DNA from: Puccinellia tenuiflora
Lineage: Eukaryota > Streptophyta > Magnoliopsida > Poales > Poaceae
Direction: 5' to 3'
Assembly (NCBI GenBank): GCA_012064385.1
Contig: QRDG01000237.1
Span: forward strand, 688,756 to 752,755
DNA: 64,000 bases
Shown here: piece by piece, positions 21,347 to 34,441 of the stretch
How the letters are laid out: each line of letters begins with the position of its first letter
Position numbering within the stretch: the stretch's first letter is position 1
Program-made: the position numbers and the translations under genes
The notes under the pieces: generated by a model
Seen by the model: only the letters and a program-made list of their open reading frames with translations
The model's database searches: none
Told to the model about the DNA's origin: nothing

Positions 21347-24300
21347 TGTAACAGCCCCAGCTTTGTAATGAAAAATACGAAGAATTTTTCCACTTTTGTT
21401 TTGCATCCTTTGCATCATGGCATCCATATGAATTTGTCATTCCTAACTAAACCACATATGCAAGCAACCAAATGGGGAAGCAACACTTCCCAAACATCCC
21501 AACCTATGCAAATGCTCAACCTAGCAAACCAAATCCTTCTTGGACTTCCAATTGGTTTAGGAAGTTCCAAGCTTACCTTTTGAACCCAATTTTCAAATTT
21601 ATGATTTTGCCAAATGAGAAATAAATATGAGGATTCAATTTGGCTTAATTCAATTTTTATTTTTGAAACTAAGTTCAACATTCCAAAAATTCAAACTAAA
21701 ATCATGGGGTCCTTCAATGTTATTGTTAGAGCCTCCATGAATAATTTCAGTATTTTTGGAAATGTTTAAGTGCTTCAATTAAATACAAATTGGAAATTAT
21801 CGAAATTACTCCAAATTAAAAGCTGTGAACAAATGTTGGCCAAAACATTTTATTTTGTCTCCCCAATTTTTGTGGAGCACCTACAGATCAATTGGAGCCC
21901 ACATGAATTTTTGCACATTTTATAAAAATGTCCTGGAGCCTCAATTAAATTGTTAAAACCTGCTGCTGGACCAATTTGCAAGTTATTTAAAAATGGACAG
22001 GGGGTTTCCAGCAAAGTTTCATCGCCACTGTACGCCATGGCGCACTGGCGCCATGCCGCTGTGCTGGCGACTCCCATGCCGCGTGCTGCCGTGGCCCTGG
22101 AGGACAAGGATGCTCAGACCGTCGCGCACCTGCTCCCTCTCCCTCCTCTCTCCCCGTTCCTCCCGCAATTTCCGGATCGGGGCGCCTTTTTCTCCTCCCC
22201 GAGCTCCTCCCTTGCCGCCGTGAGGGCTGAGCTCGCCGCCGTTGTACGAGTGCGCGTGAGGAGGACTGAAGGCCACCGCTCGCTCCGCCGTTTCCCCCTC
22301 TCCCTCCTCACCCGCGAATTCGAGCCGGGGTGGTCGGGATCGACGGAATCGTCCACGACCTCCCCGCCTCGGCCGCGTCGCCGCCGGCCGTGTTTCCAGC
22401 GATTCCCGCCTCTCCCTCGCCGCTCCGACCACATGTTTCGTCTCAAGGTGAGCACTGCACCCTTTCTGCTCTTTTCCCTCTCCCCTACTGCCCTCCTCGA
22501 CCGCCGTTGACCATGCGGCCGCCGCCGGCGTCACCGCACTGCCTGCCCGGCCTGGCCGTCGCCTGGGCCGGCCTGAGGCCGGACGCCTCGAGCGGGTGCC
22601 CGGCCTGGACACCCGGCATGGGCTCGGTTTGGGCCGGCCAAAGGCCGGTTCGTTCGGCCACCTACCCGGCCTTTTTCCCGGCCTGGCCGGCTTGAGGCCG
22701 GCCTGCCAGGGAATTAGCTTTTCCTTTTGGAATTTAAAACAATTTTTTAAATAATCGATAACTAATTGAAAAATGCTTCAAATTCGACGAATCAAATTTC
22801 AAAATGTTCAGGAAAACAAACTCCACCAATTGGAATCATTGTAACTTTCTTTTGGAGTTATATTCTTTTGGTTAATTAAGAATTCCTAAAATGGGTTAAA
22901 TAATACCAAATTAGGAAAATTCATAACTTATTAAATATTGATCCAAAATTCATGAATAAGATATCAATGTGATCAACATGTCAAATGCTATCAAACCATG
23001 TACTTATCACATCATGATCACAAACTTTTATTTGAGGTTATTCATAAATTGATTAAATGAATTTAATTCAATTATGTATTTTAAATTGCTATTTATTCAT
23101 CGGTGCACCAAAAATTACAAATGAGGTACCAAAATGATCGGAAGAACAAAAACTCTTCAACCATGTCATGTTCATGCATATTTGAGAAAATTCTAAATAA
23201 TGTGATCATTTATCAACAATTGGACATTAAGTTAAATATGGGGTGTTTTCCAAATAATTGCCCTAATTATTTGGAACTCCATTTAATTTGTTAGATAAAT
23301 TAAAATGTTGATATCTTTGCATCAAATTGCCATGTAATCATGTGATTGAGCATTGCACCTCGTGTTCTTGTGATTTATTTATTCTTTGTATTTCTTTTGG
23401 GTATCGATAGATTCCAGAGTCGAGGTTAACGCTACTTACCCCGACGAGCAGTACTACACCGCCCCGGCAGCAAGGCAAGAGATAACCTAACCTTCTTGGC
23501 ATATTAGCATCCTATGATATTATCAACTTATTTTATCCACCATAATATTGCATGCGATTCAAATGTCATTTTTGATCAAGACATAGAGTATCCTATGAAT
23601 GCATGTTATTCCCCGAGCCAATCACATGTATCCCTACCTATGAACCTTAGTGTTGATGTGTTGGCCGGAGACAAGGTTTTAATTGTTGTATTCATATGCT
23701 TAGCTATGCTTAGCCATGCTTAGTTAAATTCTAGTTATGTCCGTTGTTTAATTCCATAATTATTGATGCTGATGGAATGTTTCGGACATGGCGGATATGT
23801 GGGGTGTTTAATTAAATTGCTAAGAAGGCTTGGGTGAGTTGCCATCGGGGATGGTGTTTTGCCTCACTCTTGCCCCTAGGTGCGAGTTTTTGTCTCTAGA
23901 CTCAAGATCGAGCGTGCTGCCATTGGTGGGTGTATGGGCGCCTCACTGACCAAATAATTTGTGAGGGACTTGTCAAGGGTCCTCTAGTTTGCTATTTCCA
24001 TTTGCGCGTGAGTGTGTGGGTGGAAAAAGGAACGAGGATGGTGGTGTTTAGGATGTGGCCGTGGGGCAGGGCGTTGGAGGCGCTGAACATATCCTTCCGC
24101 ACACTGATGGCCCTTGAGTAAGCCTCACGCTTTGTAAAGGTCTAACCGCGCCCGCTCGCCGGCCTTCCCCGGAAGAGGGCCAATCAGGTGAGCCGGACGG
24201 TACCAATGGGTAAAATAGTACACCCCTGCAGGGTTTAATCTTTTCGAAAAGTCGTGTCCGCGGTTATGGACGACTTGGGAACGGATATACGAGACCATAG

Positions 24301-24819
24301 AGAATCTTAACTTTAATTAATTAATTTGGCAGCTAAAGGTTGCAACTCAACGTGTGTGTGAAAGGTTCATTTCCTCGAGGGTGATTCGAGGGAGTGCCTT
24401 TGGTGGAGATGAGAGGTGTGTATGGCTACGAGTAGGTTCGACGAGAACCGAAGATGAAATGTTATCCTCTTATCCCCTTTATGAAAAATATTCTGAGTAG
24501 ACGATGCCTTGTGTCCTTTATATCTTTTAAATGGAAAACTAGCTTTATGCAAAATAGCTACATATGCAGCTTAGAGCCTCCGTCATTCATTGGGCCTATA
24601 TCGCCCTACTAAACTTGCGAGTACATCGTACTCAGTCTCTCTTTGCTGCCTCTATGATTTTGTATTTCAGAGGAGGACGACACCGAGCAACTAGGTGGGT
24701 TCTACGTGGACATCGACTAGTAGTCCAGGGTTCCCAGGTGGCAGCTTGGGACCGTGGAGCAAGCTGGCTGGGTTTACTTATGTGTAGGCCTCTTAGGCCC
24801 TATATTTGGATCTTGTTGT
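21347..24819 (+). mobile_element. Truncated solo LTR of Gypsy family B
   Basis: Starts TGTAACAGCCCCAGC and aligns along its length with the reverse complement of the LTR at 54091-58051. It is thus in plus orientation, opposite to A. It lacks roughly the last 230 bp of the LTR and stops at about 24818-24821, joined to A pol with an adjoining host deletion. A GC-rich GGCCGG-repeat region lies at 22540-22707, matching the place of the minisatellite in B. The large open frames around 21950-22695 are on both strands and are not genes. Confidence 0.85.
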
Positions 24820-26516
24820 ATGATGCGAACTTTTTCTTCTGCCTCGTGTATGATGTCAGGACCAAAGAGTTGACGTTCTCCAGTTTCAGACCAGTTGAGA
24901 AGAGTGCGGCACTTGCGGCCATAGAGAACTTCAAAGGGGGCCATGCCCAAACTCGCTTGATAGCTGTTGTTGTAGGAGAACTCAGCTTACGGGAGGCAAT
25001 CTTCCCATTTCATGCCGAAGGAGATAACACAGGCTCTGAGCATATCCTCAAGGATTTGATTGACTCTTTCCACTTGACCACTAGTCTGAGGGTGATAAGC
25101 TGTGCTGAACAGGAGTTTTGTGCCCATTGCTTCCTGAAAGCTTTTCCAGAACCTTGAAGTGAAAAGACTTCCACGATCTGAACTAATTTCCAATGGAACA
25201 CCGTGAAGAGGAACGATTTTTGTGGCGTAAAGCTCTGCCAACTGAACTGTTGAGATAGAATCTTTGACTGGAAAGAAGTGAGCGACCTTTGAGAGACGGT
25301 CGATGACAATGAAGATTGCATCATTGCCTTTCTTGGACTTAGGGAAGCCTGTGATGAAGTCCATCTCAATTTTGTCCCATTTCCACTCAGGAATTTTCAA
25401 CGGTTGCAACAATCCTGGTGGTCTTTGGTGTTCTGCCTTAACTCTGCGACATGCATCACATTTTGAGACATAGCGAGCAATTTGACGCTTCATTCTGGTC
25501 CACCAATATACTTGCCTGAGATCCTAATACATTTTGATGCTTCCCGGATGGATAGAAAGAGGAGTGTCATGAGCTTCTTTGAGGATCAGCTCTCTTAAGG
25601 TTTCGAGTTTGGGAACCACAATGCGTCCTTCAAACCACACTGTTCCATTGTTGTCAAGAGAGAAGCACTTATACTTTGTCGTGCCAAGGAGAAAATTCTC
25701 CTTTATTTTCTTGACAGAAGGATCACAGAGCTGAGCTTCTCGGATTTTGTCCTCGAGAGTGGGAGTGACTGTGAGACTTGCAAGGTAACCTTGAGGAACA
25801 ATTTCTAGGTTGAGCTTGCGGAATTCCTCATGGAGTTCAGGTTGGCTTTCCTTTATCATGAGGTTGTTGCAATAAAATTTGCGACTGAGGGCATCGTCCA
25901 TGACATTAGCCTTGCCTGGGGTGTAGTTGAGAGTGAGATCGAAGTCTTTGATGGTCTCGATCCATCTCCTTTGTCTGAGGTTCAGATCTAGCTGAGTGAA
26001 GAGGTACTTGAGGCTTTGGTGGTCGGTAAAGATTTCACAAGTGTTGCCCATGAGATAGTGCCGCCATGTTTTGAGGGCATGCACAACGGCAGCAAGTTCA
26101 AGATCATGAGTAGGATAGTTGAGCTCATGAGGACGCAACTGGCGAGAAGTGTAAGCGACAACTTGATGGTTTTGCATGAGGACTCCGCCTAGTCCTTGGA
26201 GAGAGGCATCACAAAAGACTTGGAAGGCTTGGAGGTATCAGGTGCTACTAGGACAGGAGTAGTGGTGAGCTTTTTCTTTATGAGTTGGAAGCTTTCTTCG
26301 CATGCGGGACTCCAGATGAATTTCTTGTCTTTCTTGAGGAGTTCGGTGAGAGGCTTTGTGATTTTGGAGAAGTTTTCGATATAGCGGCGACAGTAGCCGG
26401 CCATACCTAGGAGGCTTCTGAGCTGCTTGACTGTTTTGGGAGTAGGCCAGTCGAGAATTGCTTGGACTCTTTCTGGGTTAACAGCGGTGCCTTCTCCAGA
26501 GATGACATGCCCAAGA
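24820..26516 (-). pseudogene. A pol: RNase H, zinc finger and integrase
   Basis: Read on the minus strand from 26516. The end of the RT connection (HVISGEGTAVNPERV, LGMAGYCRRYIENFSK) is followed by a 1-bp frameshift near 26220. The RNase H part follows with YTSRQLRPHELNYPTHDLEL and FTDHQSLKYLF, then the integrase HHCC region with H...H and CDACRRVKAEH. The catalytic core has MDFITGFP and SSDRGSLF, and YHPQTSGQVERVNQ supplies the third acidic residue. One CAG-to-TAG stop lies at 25524-25526. The piece at 26512-26516 is the CAAGA target of the Copia insertion. The gene continues at 34442. Confidence 0.9.
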
Positions 26517-28395
26517 TGTAGGGGTCGCAGCATAGAAAACAAAACAAAAAATTTCTTACGCAGCAAGCAGAATAAACCCCAAGTATCTAGATCTACTAGA
26601 TGAAGATAGCGAAGGTGAGATCCAATCTCTTACCCTTGAAGATCAACAAACGCGTTTTGTCGGTCCAGGGGTTGGTTAGTCGATCCCCGCAGCTAGACTC
26701 GTCTAGTCGCGAGGAGATGTATTATCCTAGAGATCCAATCCAGTGAAGTGCAGCAACGGGCAGCACCTCCGCCGTGTCCACATGTACGGCTCGATGAAGA
26801 CGTCAACTCCTTGATCCCGCAAGCGAGAGGACGTGGCCTTGATGATCTTAGCAGCACGACGGTAGTGCGGGGTGACGATGACGATCTTCACGTGCGAGGC
26901 TTCGCCAAGCCAAGTGAGAGGAGAGGGAGAGGAGGAGGTGGCGCAGCACTCTAGGGTTAGGGTGGTGCGGCAGCTCTAGATGGAGGTGGTGGTGGCGCAG
27001 CCCTCCGGGGAGAGAGGGGTGCGGCTAGGGTTTGGATGGGAAGAGGTGGTGCGGCTAGGGGTGGCTCCCTTGGGTGTGCCGCACCCCTCCCCTCCCCTCC
27101 TTATATAGGAGGCCGGCTAGGGTTAGGGTAGGGGCCGGCCGGCCCCTCTTGCCTTGCCCCCCAAGTTGGAGTCCAACTAGGACTCCTCCTTGGGCCCCTT
27201 TCCTAAAGGGGTGGAGGCCCAACTCCTAGTTCAACTAGGAGTGGGATTTCCCCCTCTTTCCTAGCCGCATTGGCCCATGTGGGCTTAGGTGGTGCGGCAC
27301 ACCAAAGTGGTGGCTGCACCCCTATGGTCCATGTGGGCCCCCATACAATATGTGGTCCCACTTCTAGACCCTTCTAGAACATTTCGGAACCTTCCGGTAC
27401 CCTACAAATAATTTCCGGAACTTTTCCGAAACCTCCGGAAACCACTTTCCATATATGAATCTTATTCTCCGGACTCCTCCGGAACTCCTCGTGACGTCCG
27501 GGATCCCATCCGAGACTCCGAATCACCATTCGTTCATTTAATCACTTAATTCATCGCAAAACCTAATTTCATCGGAACGTTAAGTGTGTGACCCTACGGG
27601 TTCGGGAATGCATAGACATGATCATATCAATAATTAATAGCGGGACCGGGATGCCCATATTAATTCCTATACACTCAACGAAAACCTTTTCTCGATTGAA
27701 CCACGATGCCGGAGATTCAATTAATCTCATATGCGATTCCCTTTGTCTCACGATATTTTACTTGCCCGAGATATAATCGTTGACATCCCCATGTCTAGTT
27801 TAATCTCGTTACTGGCAAGTTCTCTTTACTCGTCCATAATATAGGATCCTCGTGATTACAACCTAATCACATGTCTGCAGACTTTTGTTGTCCATAATAT
27901 AGGGACAAATCCCACTCTCGATTCATATCACCCAACAACCCACCATCGGAGATACCTGAAAGCCACCTTTATAATCACCCAGTTACGAAGTGACGTTTGA
28001 TGTCCACAAAGCATTCCTCCGGTGAACGGGAGTGATATAATCTCATGGTCTAAGGAAACTATATTTGGCATATTAAAAGTGTTGAAAAACAAACTTTTGT
28101 GACACGATTAATTGCAACTCTTTATTGTTTGGGTCATGTCCATCAAGTCATTCACCCAATGACGAGACTGCGTTATCAAGTGACTATAACAAGTCCATAG
28201 TCAGGAAACTCTAACTATCTCTTGATCAACGAACTAGTCCTGTAGAGGCTCACTAGGGACTCCTGGTGTTTATGTTCCACACGTGTATTATGTTTCCATT
28301 TAATACAATTATAGCATGGATAACAAACTATTATCATAAACATGAATATGCTTAATAAACCATTTTATTATTGCCTCTAGAGCATATTCCCAACA
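26517..28395 (-). mobile_element. 3' LTR of the Copia element
   Basis: 1879 bp. A TATA box (CTATATAAGG on the minus strand) is at 27101-27108. Compared with the 5' LTR it has a 10-bp extra CTCCGGA-type repeat near 27473 and a replaced segment at 27888-27901. Confidence 0.92.
27101..27108 (-). promoter_or_regulatory. TATA box of the Copia 3' LTR
   Basis: CCTATATAAGGAGG on the minus strand, as in BARE-type LTR promoters. The matching site in the 5' LTR is 33123-33130, which would drive the element. Confidence 0.65.
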
Positions 28396-28410
28396 GTCTC
28401 CCACTTGCAC
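28396..28410 (-). other. Polypurine tract of the Copia element
   Basis: The minus strand reads TGCAAGTGGGAGAC directly before TGTTGGGAATATG, the usual BARE/Angela arrangement. Confidence 0.8.
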
Positions 28411-31218
28411 TAGAGTCAATAATCTAGTTTACATTTCCTCAATCCAGCACCCATGGAGTCTCACTCATGAAGTCTCAGTGCTGATCATGTTTGCTTGTGG
28501 AAGAGGTTCTGTCCGTGTTCTGTACTATACAGGTCTTTATGTCCTTTGCAAAATTGTAACTGTCACCTATTTTGACATTACTTTATCATCACATGATAAA
28601 CTTCCTATCATCTCATGATAAAACTCATTATCATATAATGTATATAATATGTTTTGGTTATAGAGTGAGATGCTTATGCCCCTTTATGCTTACATGACGT
28701 ATGATCAGTCAAATGGACTTTCACATAGCATGTGCATCCGGAACTCACTCAATCTTGAAACAGCTTTCTCAAACCAAAAATATTATATCTTATTTTAATC
28801 ATTGAATTAATCATATACTCCTATATGTTGCAGACTCAACAAATCAACAGTGAAACTTGTCACTTTGATATCTTTGATCATGCTTTCGCTGCGCTGCTCT
28901 GACTTTAAAAGATCTCCAATTTAGTTTGGCTTTATGACTTCAACCAAGTCTACCATTTTCTAAATTCATCTCAATTTCATGAAAAATGACTCCTCATTTA
29001 ACACGTTCTTACAATTAAGAACTTGGGTCACATATCGTCAAATACAAACACATGGTCCTTATATGTTTACCTATGAACAATTCACAGTGAATTCTAACAT
29101 ATCCTCCAACCATCAATTTTGTACTGAGTTCTCAACTCAATGTTTCACCTATATGTTACAATGAGATGAACCATTCTTCTCTTGTTTTACTTTGAACTCC
29201 TTCAAAATTTGTTTAGGTTAAAACATCCTGACCTTAATGTTTATCAAACTTATCTATCCACCATAGATACATCCATCTACATGAATATTTTACATTCAAA
29301 CTAACTTCATAAGTTATGCATTGGTCCATGACAATGTTTACAACATTCATGAAATCTCCATTTCATTCAAACACAATGTTGTAAACTCCCACTCAAATAT
29401 ACACCATACACATATTAAATTGTGAAACCATATTGGCTCCCACTCAGAAATATGTTATCTTTATATTTGACCATGATTAACTAGTTCCCACTCAAACATA
29501 TGTCACCACATATTTTGATTATGGAAATTAGTTTCTGCTCTAACTTAATATATGTCACCACATATGTTAATTAGACCCCACTCAGTTCTTATGCACTTTC
29601 TCGATACTTTGGACTCCTCCAAAAAAATTCTTAACTGTTAAGATTTGAGAAATCATATACGAAACACCAACACCTTGCTAGCTTTAAGTTTTATTTATTC
29701 TACACAAACTCTTTGCAAAATAAATATGTGAAAACATTATTTTCACAAAATCAAGTAACAATTACTTTGTGATTTAAACTTAACATAGGATGACTCTTAG
29801 TCACTTTCGTATTTAAAGTTTCTATTTCTTCTTTTGTAGTTTTGTAGGTATGTCTTGTTTCTCAAACATGACAAGTAAATCATGAATATTATTTGCAACT
29901 TTTGACAAATTTCATATTCTTGAATCCTACTTCTCTTTAGACAAGGTAAACCGAAAATCCAATGATCACCATCATTAAATTCTTTATGTGTCAAGTTTTA
30001 ACCACCATAGCACTTTACACATGCCACTCGATACATAAACATATGATGTTTTAGCTTTCTCAATTTATTCCAACAAATCTTTTATCCATGAAACCATTTC
30101 ACGATAAAACCACTAAAATACATAACACAACCAAACAAATTGGTTTGTCCCTTTTAGTCTCACATTGTGGAATCTCTATTCATAATCTCATATGAATATT
30201 CTACAAAACTCCATTTGCTATGGCTTCTAATTATCTCATAATTATTGAAACCACTATTTCACATAACTCATATGCAAAATGCAAATCATTAAATAGATCC
30301 TTTATTTGAAAACGAGTGTTATCAAAAATAAATCTAAATGATACAAATAAACCCTTAAATTCAAATCCCATCTTTATGACCACATAATATCAAATATAAT
30401 GTGACTACAATACTTTAGGTTTATCAAAACACTTTTGAATAATATCTAAATATTGTAATTTGTGATAACACTTGTCACAAGTCTTCATACTAAACAATAA
30501 CTCAAATATTTCGTCTCTTTTGATCAAATCGAAAAGACTCAATTACCTTGTTAAATTAATATCCTTTACTTATATATGGTCTTATCATGACTTGAATAAA
30601 TACACCTATTTACTCATTCACGACGAAGAACATAAAACAATGATGTCTCTTATTCACTGGAAAGTTTCAACCAACACTTGTGGTTATTCTCTAGCAACTC
30701 ATGGCATTTTCAGAAAAATGGCATTTTTAATCATACTACTTGGTGATGCGCATCCAAATACTCACCAACACTACACAACTAAAACAAATCTCATCATCAA
30801 GTATTGGATATTTTAGCATGTTTCATTTTATAAGTGTTTAACTAATTATCGTTTAAATCTAACAAAGGACAATAATCTTATAATCGAAACGTGATCACTA
30901 AAGAAGGATTACTCATGAAAATAGAACAACCACTTGTCTTTAACATGAATGACCGTCTCACAAACCGAGACACACTAATTTAAGATCACACTCAATTCGA
31001 TTACAAAACTCATTCAAATCCTCTAATTTAAGACGATAAATGTAGAAGTGAAATGTCGCCAGCATCAACTCCTTGATTGCCATCTTCCCGCGAAATCCAC
31101 TCAGTCCCTCCATGCACTTCTCAAACGGCGGGTCCTGTTTTCACAAAACAGCACAAGTATCAAATATTTAGCTCACCACAAGTGTAAATGGGACATTCAA
31201 ACATTTATAACTAGTATA
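28411..31218 (-). other. Non-coding interior of the Copia element
   Basis: About 2.8 kb of AT-rich sequence where pol should be. I find no integrase, reverse transcriptase or RNase H motif in any frame. Several TCCCACTCA motifs (near 29391, 29438, 29484 and 29573) resemble the polypurine tract when read on the minus strand. Only short frames are present. Confidence 0.7.
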
Positions 31219-31851
31219 TCAAAATATACCTTCTGCATTGACTACTTCCCCTGCTATGGGTTCCACTTTGACATGATGCAGCCGGGAAATAAACTCACAG
31301 AAAGTGATCGAATCCCTTCCCATGACATAGTCCCTGACATAATTCTTATAGCTGGGGGGAAGCGAGCGCAGCACCCCATCTATTGCCATCTCGTTAGTCA
31401 TCTCATGGTTCCAAACATCCACCAAAGTAAAATACGGCCTGTGCATCTTCCTCAGGTGTTGTTCCAAGCAAGTGTTTTCTTCCATCTTAGTTGAAAGAAA
31501 TTCATCCAAGCATTCAAACCTTGCAACTCTAACTTGTGCTATGAACCTTTTTTTCAGCTCATCGACAATCTCCATTGCGCTCAAGTTTCCAAATTGTCTA
31601 CCAAGGTTAGAATCCATGAAGGTGCACATCAGCCACTCGACTTTCAAGTAGGTGGTCTTTTGTTCGTACCACTCCATGTACTCCTCATAGTTTGCAGAAC
31701 CATCAGGGCAATCTTCTAAAGGTTCATCTATCACGTAGAGCTCACTATTGGTGTGTAGGACTTCTCTCAGACGCATGTACCACTCAGCAAAGTTTGACCC
31801 ATCGAGACGCATCTCCTCAGCAAGAAACATACTTTTGATCTCCATCTCCAA
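31219..31851 (-). CDS. Copia Gag (capsid domain, 210 aa)
   Basis: An intact ORF similar to the Gag of BARE/RIRE1-type Copia elements: an N-terminal LDGSNFAEWYMRLREVL segment, then ECLDEFLSTKMEENTCLEQHL, LRSLPPSYKNYV and a VKVEPIAGEV end. These are landmarks of the Retrotran_gag_2/UBN2 capsid domain, which forms the cytoplasmic virus-like particle. The CCHC zinc knuckle that normally follows is absent, because the frame stops after EGIF. The start MEMEIKSMF is the only ATG before the conserved region. The gene is expressed from the LTR at 32538-34441. An unbroken gag with no pol suggests selection for, or recent loss from, packaging by a helper; that is inference. Confidence 0.85.
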   Translation of the reverse strand: MEMEIKSMFLAEEMRLDGSNFAEWYMRLREVLHTNSELYVIDEPLEDCPDGSANYEEYMEWYEQKTTYLKVEWLMCTFMDSNLGRQFGNLSAMEIVDELKKRFIAQVRVARFECLDEFLSTKMEENTCLEQHLRKMHRPYFTLVDVWNHEMTNEMAIDGVLRSLPPSYKNYVRDYVMGRDSITFCEFISRLHHVKVEPIAGEVVNAEGIF

Positions 31852-32523
31852 AGCACCGGCAAGATCTCCATCTCCGGCATGATCTCCATCATCGTGGTGC
31901 CATCACCATGGTTGTCCACCAACTATTGCAACTACAACTAATGCTACTCTTAGCAATAAAGTAAAGCAATTACATGGTGATTCAATGACTCGCAGGTCAC
32001 ATAAAATAATAGACAACCATATGGCTCCTGCCGGTAGCCGTACTCGTCGACATGCAAGTCGTGAAATATTACAAACATGATCATTGCATACATTATCACA
32101 AATCACATATTGGCCATATCACAACACTTGACCCCCTCTGCAAAAACAAGTTAGACGTCCTCTACTTTGTTTATACAATTTTACGTGGCTTGGGTCAACG
32201 AGATAGAACCGTTCTAATCTACGCAAAACCACAACGGTGATATAATAGTTGCTTATTTACTCATCCTTTTGAAAGGCCTTCCATTGAAAATTGCACCCTC
32301 ACTAAAGCAAGAGAAACAGACACCCGCCAGCCACTTATGCAAAACAAGTTGCATGTCAGTCGTGGACCGGTCTCTCGTGCGTGGACGAGTAAGGTTGGTC
32401 CGGGCCGCTTCAATCTCACAATACCGCAAAGATGCAAAGTGCATGCTAGAAGGTAGCAACATAAAATATCAACGCACACAACTCCTTGTGTTCTAATCGC
32501 ACCAACATCTACGAATAGATCTA
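31852..32523 (-). other. Leader of the Copia element
   Basis: About 670 bp between primer site and gag, with no supported ORF. In Copia elements this region holds dimerisation and packaging signals; none can be named here. Confidence 0.55.
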
Positions 32524-32536
32524 GGCTCTGATACCA
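32524..32536 (-). other. Primer binding site of the Copia element (iMet)
   Basis: TGGTATCAGAGCC on the minus strand, one base from the 5' LTR end. It is complementary to the 3' end of initiator tRNA-Met. Confidence 0.9.
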
Positions 32537-32537
32537 C

Positions 32538-34441
32538 TGTAGGGGTCGCATCATAGAAAACAAAAAACAAAATTTCTTACGCAGCAGCGGAATAAACCCT
32601 AAGGATCTAGATCTACTAGATGAAGATAGCGAAGGTGAGATCCAATCTCTTACCCTTGAAGATCAACAAATGCGTTTTGTCGGTGCAGGGGTTGGTTAGT
32701 CGATCCCCGCAGCTAGACTCGTCTAGTCGCGAGGGGATGTATTATCCTCGAGATCCAATCCGGTGAAGTGCAGCAACGGGCAGCACCTCCGCGGTGTCCA
32801 CACGTACGGCTCGATGAAGACGTCGACTCCTTGATCCCGCAAGCGAGAGGACGCGGCCTTGATGATCTCAGCAGCATGACGGTAGTGCCGGTGACGATGA
32901 CGATCTTCACGTGCGAGGCTTCGCCAAGCCAAGCGAGAGGAGAGGGAGAGGAGGAGGTGGCACAACACTCTAGGGTTTGGGTGGTGCAGCAGCTCTAGAT
33001 GGAGGTGGTGGTGGCGGCGCAGCCCTCCGGGGAGAGAGGGGTGCGGCTAGGGTTTGGATGGGAAGAGGTGGTGCGGCTAGGGGTGGCTCCCTTGGGTGTG
33101 CCGCACCCCTCCCCTCTCCTCCTTATATAGGAGGCCGGCTAGGGTTAGGGTAGGGGCCGGCCGGCCCCTCTTGCCTTGCCCCCAAAGTTGGAGTCCAACT
33201 AGGACTCCTCCTTGGGCCCCTTTCCTAAAGGGGTGGAGGCCCAACTCCTAGTCCAACTAGGAGTGCGATTTCGCCCTCTTTCCTAGCCGCATTGGCCCAT
33301 GTGGGCCTAGGTGGTGCGGCACACCAAAGTGGTGGCTGCACTCGTATGATCCATGTGGGCCTCCATACAATATGTGTTCCCACTTCTAGAACCTTCTAGA
33401 ACATTCCGGAACCTTCCGGTACCCTTCAAATAATTTCCGGAACTTTTTCGAAACCTCCGGAAACCACTTTCCATATATGAATCTTATTCTCCGGAACTCC
33501 TCGTGACGTCTAGGATCCCATTCGAGACTCCGAATCACCTTTCGTTCATTTCATCATTTAATTCATCGCAAAACCTAATTTCATCGGAACGTTAAGTGTG
33601 TGACCCTACGGGTTTGGGAATGCATAGAGATGATCATATCAATAATTAATAGCGGGACCGGGATGCCCATATTAATTCCTATACACTCAACGAAAACCTT
33701 TTCTCGATTGAACCACGATGCCGGAGATTCAATTAATCTCATATACGATTCCCTTTGTCTCACGATATTTTACTTGCCCGAGATATAATCGTTGACATCC
33801 CCATGTCTAGTTTAATCTCGTTACTGGCAAGTTCTCTTTACTTGTCCATAATATAGGATCCTTGTGATTACAACCTAATCACATGTCTGCAGACTTTTGA
33901 TGCTATATTACCAAGAAGGCCTGGAGATATCTTCTCCATCACATGGAGGGACAAATCCCACTCTCGATTCATATCACCCAACAACCCACCATCGGAGATA
34001 CCTGAAAGCCACCTTTATAATCACCCAGTTACGAAGTGACGTTTGATGTCCACGAAGCATTCCTCTGGTGAACGGGAGTGATATATTCTCATGGTCTAAG
34101 GAAACTATATTTGGCATATGAGAAGTGTTGACAACAAAACTTTTGTGACACGATTAATTGCAACTCTTTATTGTTTGGGTCATGTCCATCAAGTCATTCA
34201 CCCAATGACGAGACTCCGTTATCAAGTGACTATAACAAGTCCATAGTCAGGAAACTCTAACTATCTCTTGATGAACGAACTAGTCCTGTAGATGCTCACT
34301 AGGGACTCCTGGTGTTTATATTCCACACATGTATTATGTTTCCATTTAATACAATTATAGCATGGATAACAAACTATTATCATAAACATGAATATGCTTA
34401 ATAAAGCATTTTATTATTGCCTCTAGAGCATATTCCCAACA
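32538..34441 (-). mobile_element. 5' LTR of the Copia element
   Basis: 1904 bp, TGTTGGGAATATGC...CCCCTACA on the minus strand, with a TATA box at 33123-33130. It keeps a 48-bp segment (33900-33947) that is replaced in the other LTR. Confidence 0.92.

Larger units (their letters stand above)
26517..34441 (-). mobile_element. Gag-only Copia element, BARE/Angela-like LTRs
   Basis: Flanked by CAAGA at 26512-26516 and 34442-34446, inserted in A's reverse transcriptase/RNase H region. LTRs 26517-28395 and 32538-34441 begin TGTTGGGAATATGC and end CCCTACA on the minus strand. The primer site is iMet-type. The 4.1-kb interior has one gag ORF (31219-31851) and no protease, integrase or reverse transcriptase. 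This matches the described class of terminal-repeat elements with a gag only (TR-GAG). LTR divergence is near 4% in the first ~270 bp by eye. Confidence 0.92.

Noticed and set aside
21950..22695. Frames of 110-200 codons on both strands
   Set aside because: GC-rich part of a truncated LTR; no domain and no consistent frame with the B LTR.
28411..31218. Possible degraded Copia pol
   Set aside because: No integrase, RT or RNase H motif could be found in any frame; called non-coding.
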